Origin: Sphingomonas folli
GTDB taxonomy: Bacteria > Pseudomonadota > Alphaproteobacteria > Sphingomonadales > Sphingomonadaceae
Assembly: GCF_019429525.1 (NCBI RefSeq)
Contig: NZ_JAHXZL010000009.1
Coordinates: 124,001 to 188,000 of the forward strand
DNA: 64,000 nucleotides
Direction: 5' to 3'
Below, piece after piece: positions 35,604 through 43,758 of this stretch. Within the stretch, counting starts at the first letter, position 1. The number at the start of each line of letters is the position of its first letter. The translations under genes and the position numbers were made by a program. The notes below the pieces were generated by a model that was not told the origin of the DNA, made no database searches, and worked only from the letters and a program-made list of their open reading frames with translations.

Positions 35604-36611
35604 TCAGCGATCGATCCCGATCGTCAGCGCCGCGCCCGAGCCCGGCCGCGCGTCCCCGGCGACGCGCGCGCGCCACGCCAGCGTCGCGCGCGCGTGCCCG
35701 AGCCGCAGCGTCGCGGTCGGGCCGAGGTCGAGCCGCCCGGCACCGCGCTGCGCCGCGCCCCAGGCGCCGACGCCGAGCCGCAGCGTGGCACCGTCGCGAG
35801 TCGCGACCGGCCGCTCGAGACTCACCGCGCTGTCGGCGTAGCCGCCGCGCCGCTCGATCGCGCCGGCCTGGACATAGCCGTCCAGCAGGGCGCCGGCACC
35901 GATCGCCCGATCGCTGATCCCGCCCGTCGCGCCGAGGCCCCAGCCGCCGCGCAGGCCGGCCACGCCGACGCGGCGCTCGGCCAGCAGCCGGAGCGGCAGC
36001 GTGCGCGGCTGCCACTCGACCGCGGCGATCGCCTCGCGCTCGCGCGCCCGCACGGCGGACACCAGCCGCAGCGAGACCGCCAGGCGCGCGTCGTCGTCGA
36101 TCACCCTGGCGACCCGGGCACCCACCTGCGCCCCGCCGAGCTGCGGCGCGGCGGTACTCGTCGCCGCGCCGCCGCGTAGCAGCAGCCAGCCGGTCTGCGA
36201 CCAGCGCGGCGCCGCGTCGGCCCCGATCGGCGGCGCGGTGCCGTCGAGGCCGAGCGACGTCGGTCCACCCGATGGCCGATGGTCAGGCTCGGCCGGTCTC
36301 GCGGGCGGGAGCGCTGGCGGCGCCACGCTCCGGGCCGCGAGGATCAGCCGCGGGGATCGGGTCGGCGGGTGCGGGGCGGCCGGACGTGGCACCGCGACGT
36401 GACCGGGTCGACGCTCGGGTGCTACCGACGCGCCCACGATGGTTCCGGGGCGCGGGGCGAGCGGGGCGGTCGGTCGCGGCGCGATCACCGACGCCGCGAT
36501 CGCCGCGCGACGGGCCGCCGGCGCCCGCTCCTGCCACAGCCACGCCGCCCGCGCGCTCACCCAGAGCGCGAGCAGCAGCCCCCAGCAGCGCAGCGCGCGC
36601 CCGCGTCTCAC
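35604..36611 (-). CDS. NfrA C-terminal-domain outer membrane protein, lacking TPR region
   Basis: A 335-residue protein starts at a GTG overlapping the glycosyltransferase stop. An N-terminal hydrophobic segment (about 9-26) is followed by a proline/alanine-rich stretch (about 30-125) and a C-terminal domain (about 130-335). That domain, with SQTGWLLLRGG, QLGGAQVGARV, AERRVGVAG, GYVQAGAIERRGG, GVGAWGAAQRGAGR and RVAGDARPGSG, resembles the C-terminal beta-barrel domain of phage N4 adsorption protein NfrA. E. coli NfrA is far longer (nearly 1000 residues) because of N-terminal TPR repeats that are absent here. It probably forms the outer-membrane part of a glycan export route. Confidence 0.7.
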   Translation of the reverse strand: MRRGRALRCWGLLLALWVSARAAWLWQERAPAARRAAIAASVIAPRPTAPLAPRPGTIVGASVAPERRPGHVAVPRPAAPHPPTRSPRLILAARSVAPPALPPARPAEPDHRPSGGPTSLGLDGTAPPIGADAAPRWSQTGWLLLRGGAATSTAAPQLGGAQVGARVARVIDDDARLAVSLRLVSAVRAREREAIAAVEWQPRTLPLRLLAERRVGVAGLRGGWGLGATGGISDRAIGAGALLDGYVQAGAIERRGGYADSAVSLERPVATRDGATLRLGVGAWGAAQRGAGRLDLGPTATLRLGHARATLAWRARVAGDARPGSGAALTIGIDR

Positions 36612-37933
36612 GGCACGTCCGGGAAGCGATGCGCGGTCTTCTCCCACCGCAGCGGCGCGCCGCGCAGCGCCGCGACGTGAAGCCGCGCCGCGCGCCATGC
36701 CGACAACACCAGCACCGCGTTGGCGACCGCGATCCGCGGCAGCGCGCGCAGTCCCTCGCGCCAGCCATAGGCCGCCGCGGTCAGCCGCGCGCGCGCGACC
36801 AGCCGCCAGCCGAGCAGCACGGCGTTGATCGCGAGCATCGCGCGCAGCCCGCGCGGCGGCATCGGCGGCGAGTCGCCGCGCCAGTGATGCCCCGCGGCGC
36901 TCATCGCCGCCAACGCGACCGCGGTATAGCCGGCCGTCACCGCGGCGGCGGCGAGCGGCGCGCGCCGGTCGCGCCAGCGCATCCAGCGCTCGGCGACGCG
37001 GCGCGCGCCCCAGCCGGTGCGATCCCAGCCCGCGAGCGCGATGCCGCCGACCCAGCGCGCTTTCTGCCGCACCGCGCCCGGCAGCGTGTCGGGGAAATAG
37101 GCGCGGGTCGCGATCAGCCCGCCGGCGGCATCGCGCCACCGCGTGAACCGCACCGTCAGCCCGAGCGCCGCCGCGCGCAGCCCGAGCTCATAGTCCTCGG
37201 TGAGACTGTCGGCCGCGAAGGGCAGGCCGTTCGCCGCCGCGAGCTGCTCCAGCGCGGCGTAGCGGATCGCGCAGCCGACCCCCGCGAGCGGCAGCGCGGC
37301 ACCGAGTGCGCCGCGCGCCACCAGGTCGCGCGCGTGGGTCTCGGCGAACTCGTCGGCGTAATGGCCGGTGATCCAGCGTCGCGCCGGGTCGATCAGCGGC
37401 AGCACCGGCAGCTGCACCAGCGCCGCGTCGCGCAGCGCGTCCGCCGCCGCGCGCGGCTCGAGCGGGTGGACCATGTCCTCGGCGTCGTGGAGCACCACCG
37501 CGTCGGGGCGCCAGTCGCGGTCGGCGGCGAGCACGCGCCAGAGCTGGTTGAGACAGTCCGCCTTGGTGGTGGGGCCATCGCGCGCGCCGACGACGAGGCG
37601 CAGCCGCGCGTCGTCCACGGCGCGCACCGCGGCCGCGGTGGCGGGGTCGTTCGGGTAGCAGCCGACATAGATCCGATAGTCGCCATGATCGTAGCGCGCG
37701 AGCGTCGCCCGGAGCATCGCCCCGATCACGCGCTCCTCCCGCCACGCCGGGACGAACAGCGCGAACCGCAGCGGCGGGGTGCCCGCCGGCACGCGCAACA
37801 CGCGATCCGGTCGCCGCGCGGCCGCGGCGATCAGGTCGAGCAGCAGGTCGTCGAGCCCGAGCAGGAGCAGCGTGACCGCGGCGAACAGCGCCGCCTCGGC
37901 CGCGACCCGGTCGAGCAGGGCGACCGCGCTCAC
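36608..37933 (-). CDS. NfrB-like membrane glycosyltransferase (family 2)
   Basis: A 441-residue protein with a membrane helix (about 12-34), a GT2 domain and further helices after about 320. Catalytic elements are FVPAWREE (60-67), PTTKADCLN (121-129), DAED (150-153), TEDYELG (245-251) and the processive-type RQKARW (289-294). The stretch IYVGCYPNDPAT and QLPVLPLIDP are characteristic of NfrB. E. coli NfrB (about 745 residues) has an additional C-terminal c-di-GMP-binding MshEN domain, missing here. NfrB with NfrA makes a ManNAc-containing glycan in E. coli; the product here is inferred. Confidence 0.82.
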   Translation of the reverse strand: MSAVALLDRVAAEAALFAAVTLLLLGLDDLLLDLIAAAARRPDRVLRVPAGTPPLRFALFVPAWREERVIGAMLRATLARYDHGDYRIYVGCYPNDPATAAAVRAVDDARLRLVVGARDGPTTKADCLNQLWRVLAADRDWRPDAVVLHDAEDMVHPLEPRAAADALRDAALVQLPVLPLIDPARRWITGHYADEFAETHARDLVARGALGAALPLAGVGCAIRYAALEQLAAANGLPFAADSLTEDYELGLRAAALGLTVRFTRWRDAAGGLIATRAYFPDTLPGAVRQKARWVGGIALAGWDRTGWGARRVAERWMRWRDRRAPLAAAAVTAGYTAVALAAMSAAGHHWRGDSPPMPPRGLRAMLAINAVLLGWRLVARARLTAAAYGWREGLRALPRIAVANAVLVLSAWRAARLHVAALRGAPLRWEKTAHRFPDVP

Positions 37934-38108
37934 CGGACCGCCGCGAGGACGACCGCTCGGCCGGGGGTGATCATCGCGGCTGGACTGTGGCCGATCGGCA
38001 ACGTTCGCGAGAAAGCGTTAACGCCGGCGAACAAAGCGACCGGGCGCGCGTTAGCCGCCGCGGTCCCTTTCCCCCTTTCGGGACCGGTGCCGACCCCAAG
38101 CCGGTACT

Positions 38109-38140
38109 GGCCGCGTCGCGGCGTTCGTGGCGACGCGGCC
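38109..38140. repeat. Perfect 11-bp inverted repeat
   Basis: Arms 38109-38119 (GGCCGCGTCGC) and 38130-38140 are exact inverted copies with a 10-base loop. It lies about 175 bases before the nfrB-like start and about 110 bases after the bamE stop, on the shared minus strand. It could be an operator, an RNA structure or a secondary terminator. Confidence 0.5.
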
Positions 38141-38213
38141 GAACCGCGGGGGACCAGCGAAGGCGCGACGTCGCTGCACACCCGATCGTTATAGGGGCGT
38201 CACGCGACCGCGC

Positions 38214-38235
38214 CGCGGGGCCGGGTCGCCCCGCG
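38214..38235 (-). terminator. GC hairpin after bamE
   Basis: An exact 8-bp stem (CGCGGGGC/GCCCCGCG) with a 6-base loop starts 17 bases after the bamE stop on the minus strand. No T-run follows, as for most hairpins in this window. Confidence 0.5.
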
Positions 38236-38251
38236 CCCCGCTACGGCGAGA

Positions 38252-38728
38252 TCAGGGACCGGTGCCGCCGCCGCCCGGGCCGCCGCCGGCGCCGCCCGCG
38301 CCCGCCGCGCCGACCGTCCCGATGTTGCCGAACAGGTCCTGGAAGAAGCCGCGCCTGCGCCCGAGCGTCGGCGTGGTCTTGCCGTCGGGCTTGAGCGCGA
38401 CGACCTGGTCGATCCCCGACTTGCGCACCGCGCTGACGTTGCCGGCCTGGTCGAAGCTGATCTGCATCGTCAGCTGGTCGCGCGGCTTGGGCGGGGTGAA
38501 GGCGAGGTTGCGGCTGTCGCGCGAGACATAATACCAGTCGCCCTGGTTGAACTGGCTGGCGAAGCTGGGCGTGCCGAGCGTGGCGAGCACCGACTGGCGG
38601 TTGTCCACCCCGGGCTGGATCGAGTTCACCAGGTCGGCGTCGACGATATAGCCCTGGTGCGAGCGAAGCGGCGTGCACCCGGCGGCGAGCACGCCGGCAA
38701 CCAGGGCGAGGGGAAGAAGGGGGCGCAT
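38252..38728 (-). CDS. bamE: Outer membrane assembly lipoprotein BamE
   Basis: A 158-residue lipoprotein starts at the ATG at 38728 with GGAG seven bases upstream. The lipobox is LAAGC (Cys18). The SmpA/OmlA domain follows: SHQGYIVDADLVNSIQPGVD, VLATLGTPSFASQFNQGDWYY in two pieces, then QLTMQISFDQAGNVSAV. The last 20 or so residues are a glycine-rich tail beyond the usual E. coli BamE length. BamE stabilises the BAM complex that inserts outer membrane barrels. It is divergent from the bc1 chaperone gene. Confidence 0.92.
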   Translation of the reverse strand: MRPLLPLALVAGVLAAGCTPLRSHQGYIVDADLVNSIQPGVDNRQSVLATLGTPSFASQFNQGDWYYVSRDSRNLAFTPPKPRDQLTMQISFDQAGNVSAVRKSGIDQVVALKPDGKTTPTLGRRRGFFQDLFGNIGTVGAAGAGGAGGGPGGGGTGP

Positions 38729-38860
38729 CGATACTCCGCGGAAACCCAGCCGCCCGCCCGCGCGACACGCGCGCGTGGACATTGCGGCCTCGCGCCTCAA
38801 TATGCCGGCGCGCGGGGCGAGACAAGCGCCGCGCCCGATGGTCGAGAGGAAGTGCGTCAG

Positions 38861-39382
38861 GTGGGTTGGCTGAGTGGGTGGCTGCGGCGGCGCGGACCGC
38901 GCGATGCGGCGTTGCCGCTGTACGACGCGGTGGTGGCGCGCGCGCGCCAGCCGCACTGGTATCTCGACGGCGCGGTGCCCGACACGCTCGACGGCCGCTT
39001 CGACATGGTCGCCGCGGTGCTGGCGATGGTGCTGCTGCGGCTCGAGCAGGTGCCCGACGGCACCGACGCCTCGGTGCGGCTGACCGAGCGTTTCGTCGAC
39101 GACATGGACGCGCAGGTGCGCCAGATCGGCTTCGGCGACATGGTCGTGGGCAAGCATGTCGGCCGGATGATGGGGATGCTGGGCGGCCGGCTCGGCGTCT
39201 ATCGCGACGGGTTGGCGGCGCAAGGCGACGCCGACCTCGACGCGGCGCTGGTGCGCAACCTCTATCGCGGGGTCGCCCCCGACGCCGCCGCGCTGGCGCA
39301 CGTGCGCGGCGAGCTCAAGGCGCTGCGCCGCGCGCTCGACCCGCTCGGCGTGACCGAGATGATGGAAGGACGACTGGCGTGA
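38861..39382 (+). CDS. Ubiquinol-cytochrome c chaperone domain protein
   Basis: A 173-residue protein starts at the GTG at 38861, with AGAGGA about ten bases upstream; the longer frame to 38657 crosses bamE. The domain (about 15-165) shows LYDAVVARARQPHWYLDGAVPD, DGRFDMVAAVLAMVLLRLEQ, a helix with RFVDDMDAQVRQIGFGD and VGKHVGRMMGMLGGRLG, read in segments under twenty residues. This is the CBP3/UQCC1 fold that assists cytochrome b and bc1 complex assembly. It overlaps the yceD-like gene by four bases. Confidence 0.88.
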   Translation: MGWLSGWLRRRGPRDAALPLYDAVVARARQPHWYLDGAVPDTLDGRFDMVAAVLAMVLLRLEQVPDGTDASVRLTERFVDDMDAQVRQIGFGDMVVGKHVGRMMGMLGGRLGVYRDGLAAQGDADLDAALVRNLYRGVAPDAAALAHVRGELKALRRALDPLGVTEMMEGRLA

Positions 39383-39906
39383 CGATCGAGTTCTCCCGCG
39401 TCGAGCGACTCGACACGATCGGCGGCGAGGACCGCCGCGTGACGATCGCGGCCGACGCCGACGAGCGCGCCGCGCTGGCCCGCCGCTTCGACCTGGTCGC
39501 GGTCGAGCGGCTCGAGGGCGCGTTCGCGGTGCGGCGCGACGCCGCGGGCGTGCTGGTGCACGGCACCGTCCGCGCCGCGGTGGTGCAGGCCTGCTCGGTC
39601 ACCGGCGACCCGCTGCCCGCCACGATCGACGAGCCCGTGGCGCTCCGCTTCGTCGCGCCGGGGGCGGGTGGCGACGACGAGATCGAGCTCGGCGGCGACT
39701 CGATCGACACGGTCGAGCTCGAGGGCGGGGGGGTCGACCTGGGCGAGACCGCGGCGGAGACCATGGCGCTCGCGCTCGATCCCTTCCCGCGCGGCCCGCG
39801 CGCGGCGGGGGTGCTGCGCGCGGCGGGCGTGCTGAGCGAGGAGGAGGCGGGGCCGTTCGGCGCGCTCGCCGGGCTCAGGGCCAGGCTCGCGGCGCCGGAG
39901 GATTGA
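39379..39906 (+). CDS. YceD/DUF177 family protein
   Basis: A 175-residue protein starts at a GTG overlapping the previous stop. It has the DUF177 order: an N-terminal strand FSRVERLD, a central VVQACSVTGDPLPATID segment with the conserved cysteine, an acidic stretch (GDDEIELGGDSIDTVELEG) and a C-terminal ETMALALDPFPRGP. Members are linked to 23S rRNA accumulation and are often encoded near rpmF/plsX, not seen here. The chaperone-DUF177 pair is common in sphingomonads as I recall. Confidence 0.85.
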   Translation: MTIEFSRVERLDTIGGEDRRVTIAADADERAALARRFDLVAVERLEGAFAVRRDAAGVLVHGTVRAAVVQACSVTGDPLPATIDEPVALRFVAPGAGGDDEIELGGDSIDTVELEGGGVDLGETAAETMALALDPFPRGPRAAGVLRAAGVLSEEEAGPFGALAGLRARLAAPED

Positions 39907-40115
39907 GCCGCCTCTGTCGGGCGCGATGGCGTCGACCGCGGGCCGCGCCGGCCCCGCCCGCGCGACCGCCACGACGTGGTCCGCCACGTCGCCGACCGTC
40001 ACCGCTGGCGGGGTGCGCGCGGTCCCATGCCAGCAGCGGCGCCGCGGCGCGCGCGTCATAGACGTCAGCGGCGACGCCGGCCGAGCGCGCGTGGGCGGCC
40101 GCCGCGCCGGGCGGG

Positions 40116-41585
40116 TCAGAACAGGCCGGGCTGGTCGCGCTGTGCCGCGCTCGGGTGGGGCACGGTGAGCGCGCGGTCGGCGGGGGCGAACAGCCGGGTC
40201 GAGCGCGACAGCGCGGCGCTGGTGCCGATCCGCGTGCAGCTGCGCCCCGCGATATAGTCGAGCGCGGTCCGCAGCGCGCTCTCGGTCGGGTCGCCGAGCG
40301 CGTGGGAGACGTCGTCGTCCGCCTGGCAGCTCGCCTCGACCTTGGTGGCGAGGCCGTTGAAATAGTCGCCCTGCCGCGCCGAGTTCTGCAGCGCGATCGA
40401 AACCGCGAGCAGCCGGTCGTCGGTGCACGACGGATTGTCGAACGGGATCTGTCCGACCGGCTTGCCATAGGTGTTGCTGCCGATCAGCGCGACGTCGGCG
40501 TGGAGATAGGGGATCAGCGCGTTGATGACATATTCGCTCGCCGAGGCGGTCGCGCCCGTGCCGATGAAGGCGACGCGGGTCGGCGCGATCGCCTGCGCCT
40601 CGCGGCGGAAGTAGCGGATCTCGTCCTGGCTCGACTTGGACGGGCGATAGCTGGTGTAGGCCTGCACGTCCGAGGTCGAGCGCGCGCCGCCGAGCAGGTC
40701 GGTGAAGGTCTCGGCGGTGGAGAGCAGCCCGCCGCCATTGTAGCGCAGGTCAATCACCAGGTCGGTCACGCCCTGCGCGCGGAAGGTCGCGAAGGCGCTG
40801 CGCAGCTGGTCGTCGGCGCTGGCGATGAAGGTGCGCAGGTTGATGTAGCCGACCTTGCGCCCGTCCGACTCGAGCACCTTGGCGCCGTACCGGGTCGATA
40901 CCGGCGTCAGCGAGTAATCGGCGGTGGTCAGAGACACCACGCGCGTGCCGGCGGGATCGCTCACCCGCAGCACGCGCTGGCTGCCCGGCGTCGAATCGTC
41001 GAACACCGCGTTCAGCGCCGCATTGTCGTTCTTGGCGACGATGTCGCTGATGTCGCGCAAGTTGGCGGTCGAGGTGCCGATCGCGAGGATCTGCGCGCCG
41101 CGGTCGATCCCGGCGGCGAGCGCCGGCGCGTTCTCGAATGCCTCGCTCACGTACAGGCGGTTGGTCGAGTCGAAGGCGAGCCGCACGCCGATGCCCGCGG
41201 TCTTGCCCGAGGCGAAATAGGCCGCGTCTGCCGCCGCCGAGGTGACGTAGGTGAAATAGCGGTCGCGGTTCTGCGCGCGCGCCGGCGCGGTGAGCGCGTC
41301 GACATAATCGTCGAGCGTGGAGTAACTCGCCGGGTCGACGTTGCCGGCGAGCAGTTCCGGGTAACGGTACCATTCGTTGAGGATGGAGAAGGCCCAGTCC
41401 TGCCGCGCGCGCAGCGCGCAGCCGCCGGTGCTACCCGTACTGCCGCTTCCGCTGCCACTTCCGCCGCCGCCGACCACGGTCGACCCGCCACCGGTGCCGA
41501 CTCCGCTGGCCCGATCATCGCCGCCGCCGCACCCTGCCAGCATGCCAGCCAGCGCGAGCGCGCCCACCCACCGCGGTGTACGCAT
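40116..41585 (-). CDS. S41 family C-terminal processing peptidase (lipoprotein)
   Basis: A 489-residue precursor starts at the ATG at 41585 with a GGAG site; a GTG one codon earlier is possible. The lipobox is LAGC (Cys19), followed by a Gly/Ser-rich linker (about 20-55). A PDZ-like region spans about 125-215. The tail-specific protease core includes YINLRTFI, DLVIDLRYNGGG, ATASASEYVINAL with the probable nucleophile Ser348, and YGKPVGQ with Lys375 as general base. It is therefore a membrane-tethered periplasmic Ser/Lys protease. The substrate is unknown. It is isolated by 209 and 129 bases from its neighbours. Confidence 0.9.
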   Translation of the reverse strand: MRTPRWVGALALAGMLAGCGGGDDRASGVGTGGGSTVVGGGGSGSGSGSTGSTGGCALRARQDWAFSILNEWYRYPELLAGNVDPASYSTLDDYVDALTAPARAQNRDRYFTYVTSAAADAAYFASGKTAGIGVRLAFDSTNRLYVSEAFENAPALAAGIDRGAQILAIGTSTANLRDISDIVAKNDNAALNAVFDDSTPGSQRVLRVSDPAGTRVVSLTTADYSLTPVSTRYGAKVLESDGRKVGYINLRTFIASADDQLRSAFATFRAQGVTDLVIDLRYNGGGLLSTAETFTDLLGGARSTSDVQAYTSYRPSKSSQDEIRYFRREAQAIAPTRVAFIGTGATASASEYVINALIPYLHADVALIGSNTYGKPVGQIPFDNPSCTDDRLLAVSIALQNSARQGDYFNGLATKVEASCQADDDVSHALGDPTESALRTALDYIAGRSCTRIGTSAALSRSTRLFAPADRALTVPHPSAAQRDQPGLF

Positions 41586-41714
41586 CACCTACTCCTACGA
41601 ACCCGCGCCATTCGTATCGCTGCGTCGGCTACTTGTATATGGCGGCGCCGCGCGACGCCCGCGGAGATCGGCCCGGACTGGCAACATCGCGGGACGATCT
41701 GCTAGCGTGGCGGC

Positions 41715-42068
41715 ATGATCGCGCGCTCCCTCCCCCCGCTCGTCCTCCCCGCGCTGCTCGCGCTCGCCGGCTGCGGCGGCAGCGAGACCGCCAACCAGGC
41801 CACGGCGGCGCCGCGCGGCGACTATGTCGCCAAGATGCAGGCGCTCAACGAGAAGGAACGCAACGTCGCGCTGTTCCGCGCCATCCGCGATGCCGGGCGC
41901 ACGTGCCAGCAGGTCGAGCGCTCGGTCGCGACCGACCCGGTCGCGGGCAAGGCCGCCTGGGTCGCGACCTGCGACGATCGGTCGGCGTGGCTGGTCACCC
42001 TGAGCGACGACGGCACCGCCACCGTCACCGACGCGCGCGCGATCGCGGGGCGCGGCGCCGCCGGCTGA
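41715..42068 (+). CDS. Small putative lipoprotein, unknown function
   Basis: A 117-residue protein with a signal sequence and lipobox LAGC (Cys20). The remainder contains two cysteines (CQQVERSV and TCDDRSAW), which could form a disulfide, and a C-terminal WLVTLSDDGTATVTD strand region. No family is recognised. It lies 17 bases before the convergent end of the M23 peptidase gene and appears to be monocistronic. Confidence 0.72.
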   Translation: MIARSLPPLVLPALLALAGCGGSETANQATAAPRGDYVAKMQALNEKERNVALFRAIRDAGRTCQQVERSVATDPVAGKAAWVATCDDRSAWLVTLSDDGTATVTDARAIAGRGAAG

Positions 42069-42085
42069 GCCGCCCGCGGGCTCGT

Positions 42086-43555
42086 CTATCCGATCAGCCG
42101 CGCAATCTTGGCGCGCATCGCGCGGATCGTCTCGGCGGGCAGCGTCTGCACGCTCGACAGCGACAGCGTGCGCGGGTTGACCGGCTGGCCGTTCTTCCAC
42201 ACCTCCCAGTGCAGGTGCGGCCCGGTCGAGATGCCGGTCGAGCCGACATAGCCGATCACCTGGCCGCGACGCACGCGCGCGCCCTGGCCGACCGCGAAGC
42301 GGCTCATATGGCCGTAGCCGGTGACGAGTCCGCCGCCGTGCGCCAGCTTGATGAAATTGCCGTAGCCGCCGGCGCGCCCGGCGAACTGCACCACGCCGTC
42401 GACCGCGGCGTAGATCGGGCTGCCGTAGGGCGCGCCGATGTCGGTGCCCTTGTGCATCCGCATGAAGCCGAGCAGCGGGTGCATCCGCATGCCGAAGGTG
42501 GAGGTGATCCGCCCCGCCACCGGCATCCCCATCGCGCCGCGGCGCTCGATCGTGCCCGACGGATCGAGCATCTGCCCGCCCTCGCCGTCCCGGTCGCCCC
42601 AGCGCACCAGCCGCACCTGGCGGCGGCCGTGCGCCAGCCCGGCATATTGCAGCTGGCCGACCTCGACCTCGCCGGTCGCGGCGCGCGCCTGGTCGGCGAC
42701 GATGTCGAAGCGGTCGTCGCTGGCCAGCTGCCCCATCGGCAGCTGCGCCGCGATCGCCTTGATGAATGTCTCGACCACGCGCGCGGGCACGCCCGCGGCA
42801 CGCGCGGAGCGATACAATCCCGCGCCGACCGTGCCGGTGACGTGGAGCGGGGTGCGGTCGATCGCGATCGACTGGCGGTCGAGCACCAGCCCCTCGCCGG
42901 CGCGCTGCACCACCAGCCGGAGGTCGAACGCGGCGCGGAAGGCGAGTCGCTCGAGCGGGCGCGGCTGGAACTTGGTCGGGCGGCGGCCGAGCGTCAGCGC
43001 CAGCATCGTGCCCGGCTTGAGCGAGTCGAGCGCCACCGCGTCGCCGACCAGCCCGGCAATCCGCCCCGCCTCGCCGCCGCCGACGCCGGCGCGCTGGAGC
43101 GCGGTGCGCAGCGTGTCGCCGTCCGCGAGCGCGGCGCTGAGGTCGATCTGCGGGCGCTCGGGCGTCTCGGCGAGCGGGCGCACCAGCGCGCTCGCCGCCA
43201 TCCGCCGCCCCGTCGTGGCGCCGAGCGCGAGCGGCGCGATCCCCTGGGTGCGGGCTTCCTCCAGGCTGGCGCGGTCGCCCGCCGCGGCGAGGTCGCCGGT
43301 GATCGCGGGCAGGCCGGGGTTGAGCTGCCACGCGCCCCAGCACAGGGCCGCGCAGGTGGCGAGCCCGCGCCACCAGGTGCGGCTGCCGATGTCCTGGCCG
43401 AGGTCGGGGGTCCAGTCGGTGCGCGCCAGTGCGACCCGGGCGCGATCGAGCGCGCCGCGCTCGGCGAGCGGCACCAGCTGGCGTCCGAACGCGCGGCCGG
43501 TGCCGCGCCCGCCGGCGCCCGCCAGCTCCAACCCCTGATCGTCGCGCAAGAACAC
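42086..43555 (-). CDS. M23 (LytM) family metallopeptidase
   Basis: A 489-residue protein starting at a GTG at 43555. A single membrane helix (about 60-80) anchors it; the middle holds an OapA/LysM-like region (GDTLRTALQRAGV) and a second domain. The C-terminal LytM domain has MHKGTDIGAP (zinc His/Asp), GYGHMSR and GPHLHWEVW, the complete HxxxD and HxH set, so it is likely an active D,D-endopeptidase of the MepM/ShyA type rather than a degenerate EnvC-type factor. It cuts peptidoglycan cross-links for cell growth. Confidence 0.92.
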   Translation of the reverse strand: MFLRDDQGLELAGAGGRGTGRAFGRQLVPLAERGALDRARVALARTDWTPDLGQDIGSRTWWRGLATCAALCWGAWQLNPGLPAITGDLAAAGDRASLEEARTQGIAPLALGATTGRRMAASALVRPLAETPERPQIDLSAALADGDTLRTALQRAGVGGGEAGRIAGLVGDAVALDSLKPGTMLALTLGRRPTKFQPRPLERLAFRAAFDLRLVVQRAGEGLVLDRQSIAIDRTPLHVTGTVGAGLYRSARAAGVPARVVETFIKAIAAQLPMGQLASDDRFDIVADQARAATGEVEVGQLQYAGLAHGRRQVRLVRWGDRDGEGGQMLDPSGTIERRGAMGMPVAGRITSTFGMRMHPLLGFMRMHKGTDIGAPYGSPIYAAVDGVVQFAGRAGGYGNFIKLAHGGGLVTGYGHMSRFAVGQGARVRRGQVIGYVGSTGISTGPHLHWEVWKNGQPVNPRTLSLSSVQTLPAETIRAMRAKIARLIG

Positions 43556-43758
43556 GCCGGCCGCCGCCTTCCGTCACGCGCCGAACCTACCCCCCGGCGC
43601 TTGGGTGCGAGCGTTGTGGAGAAGAGGTGCTAAAGTCAAATTAACCGCGCCTCGCCGCGGCGATCGCTGCGGCGGGACGGTCGTGTCCAGCGGCGGGCCG
43701 CGCGCGCGGACTGAGCGCGATTGCATCGCGCCGCCACAGACCCGATGTAGTCTGGGTC

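Larger units (their letters stand above)
37934..38251. other. 318-base gene-free gap with several hairpins
   Basis: No open reading frame here looks real. The gap carries a 7-bp inverted repeat CGGTCCC/GGGACCG (about 38068-38093), a perfect 11-bp hairpin (38109-38140) and the bamE 3' hairpin (38214-38235). The promoter for the nfrB-nfrA-like pair should be within it; an AACGTTCGCG...GCGTTAACG region near 38000-38025 is the most A/T-containing candidate. Confidence 0.5.
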
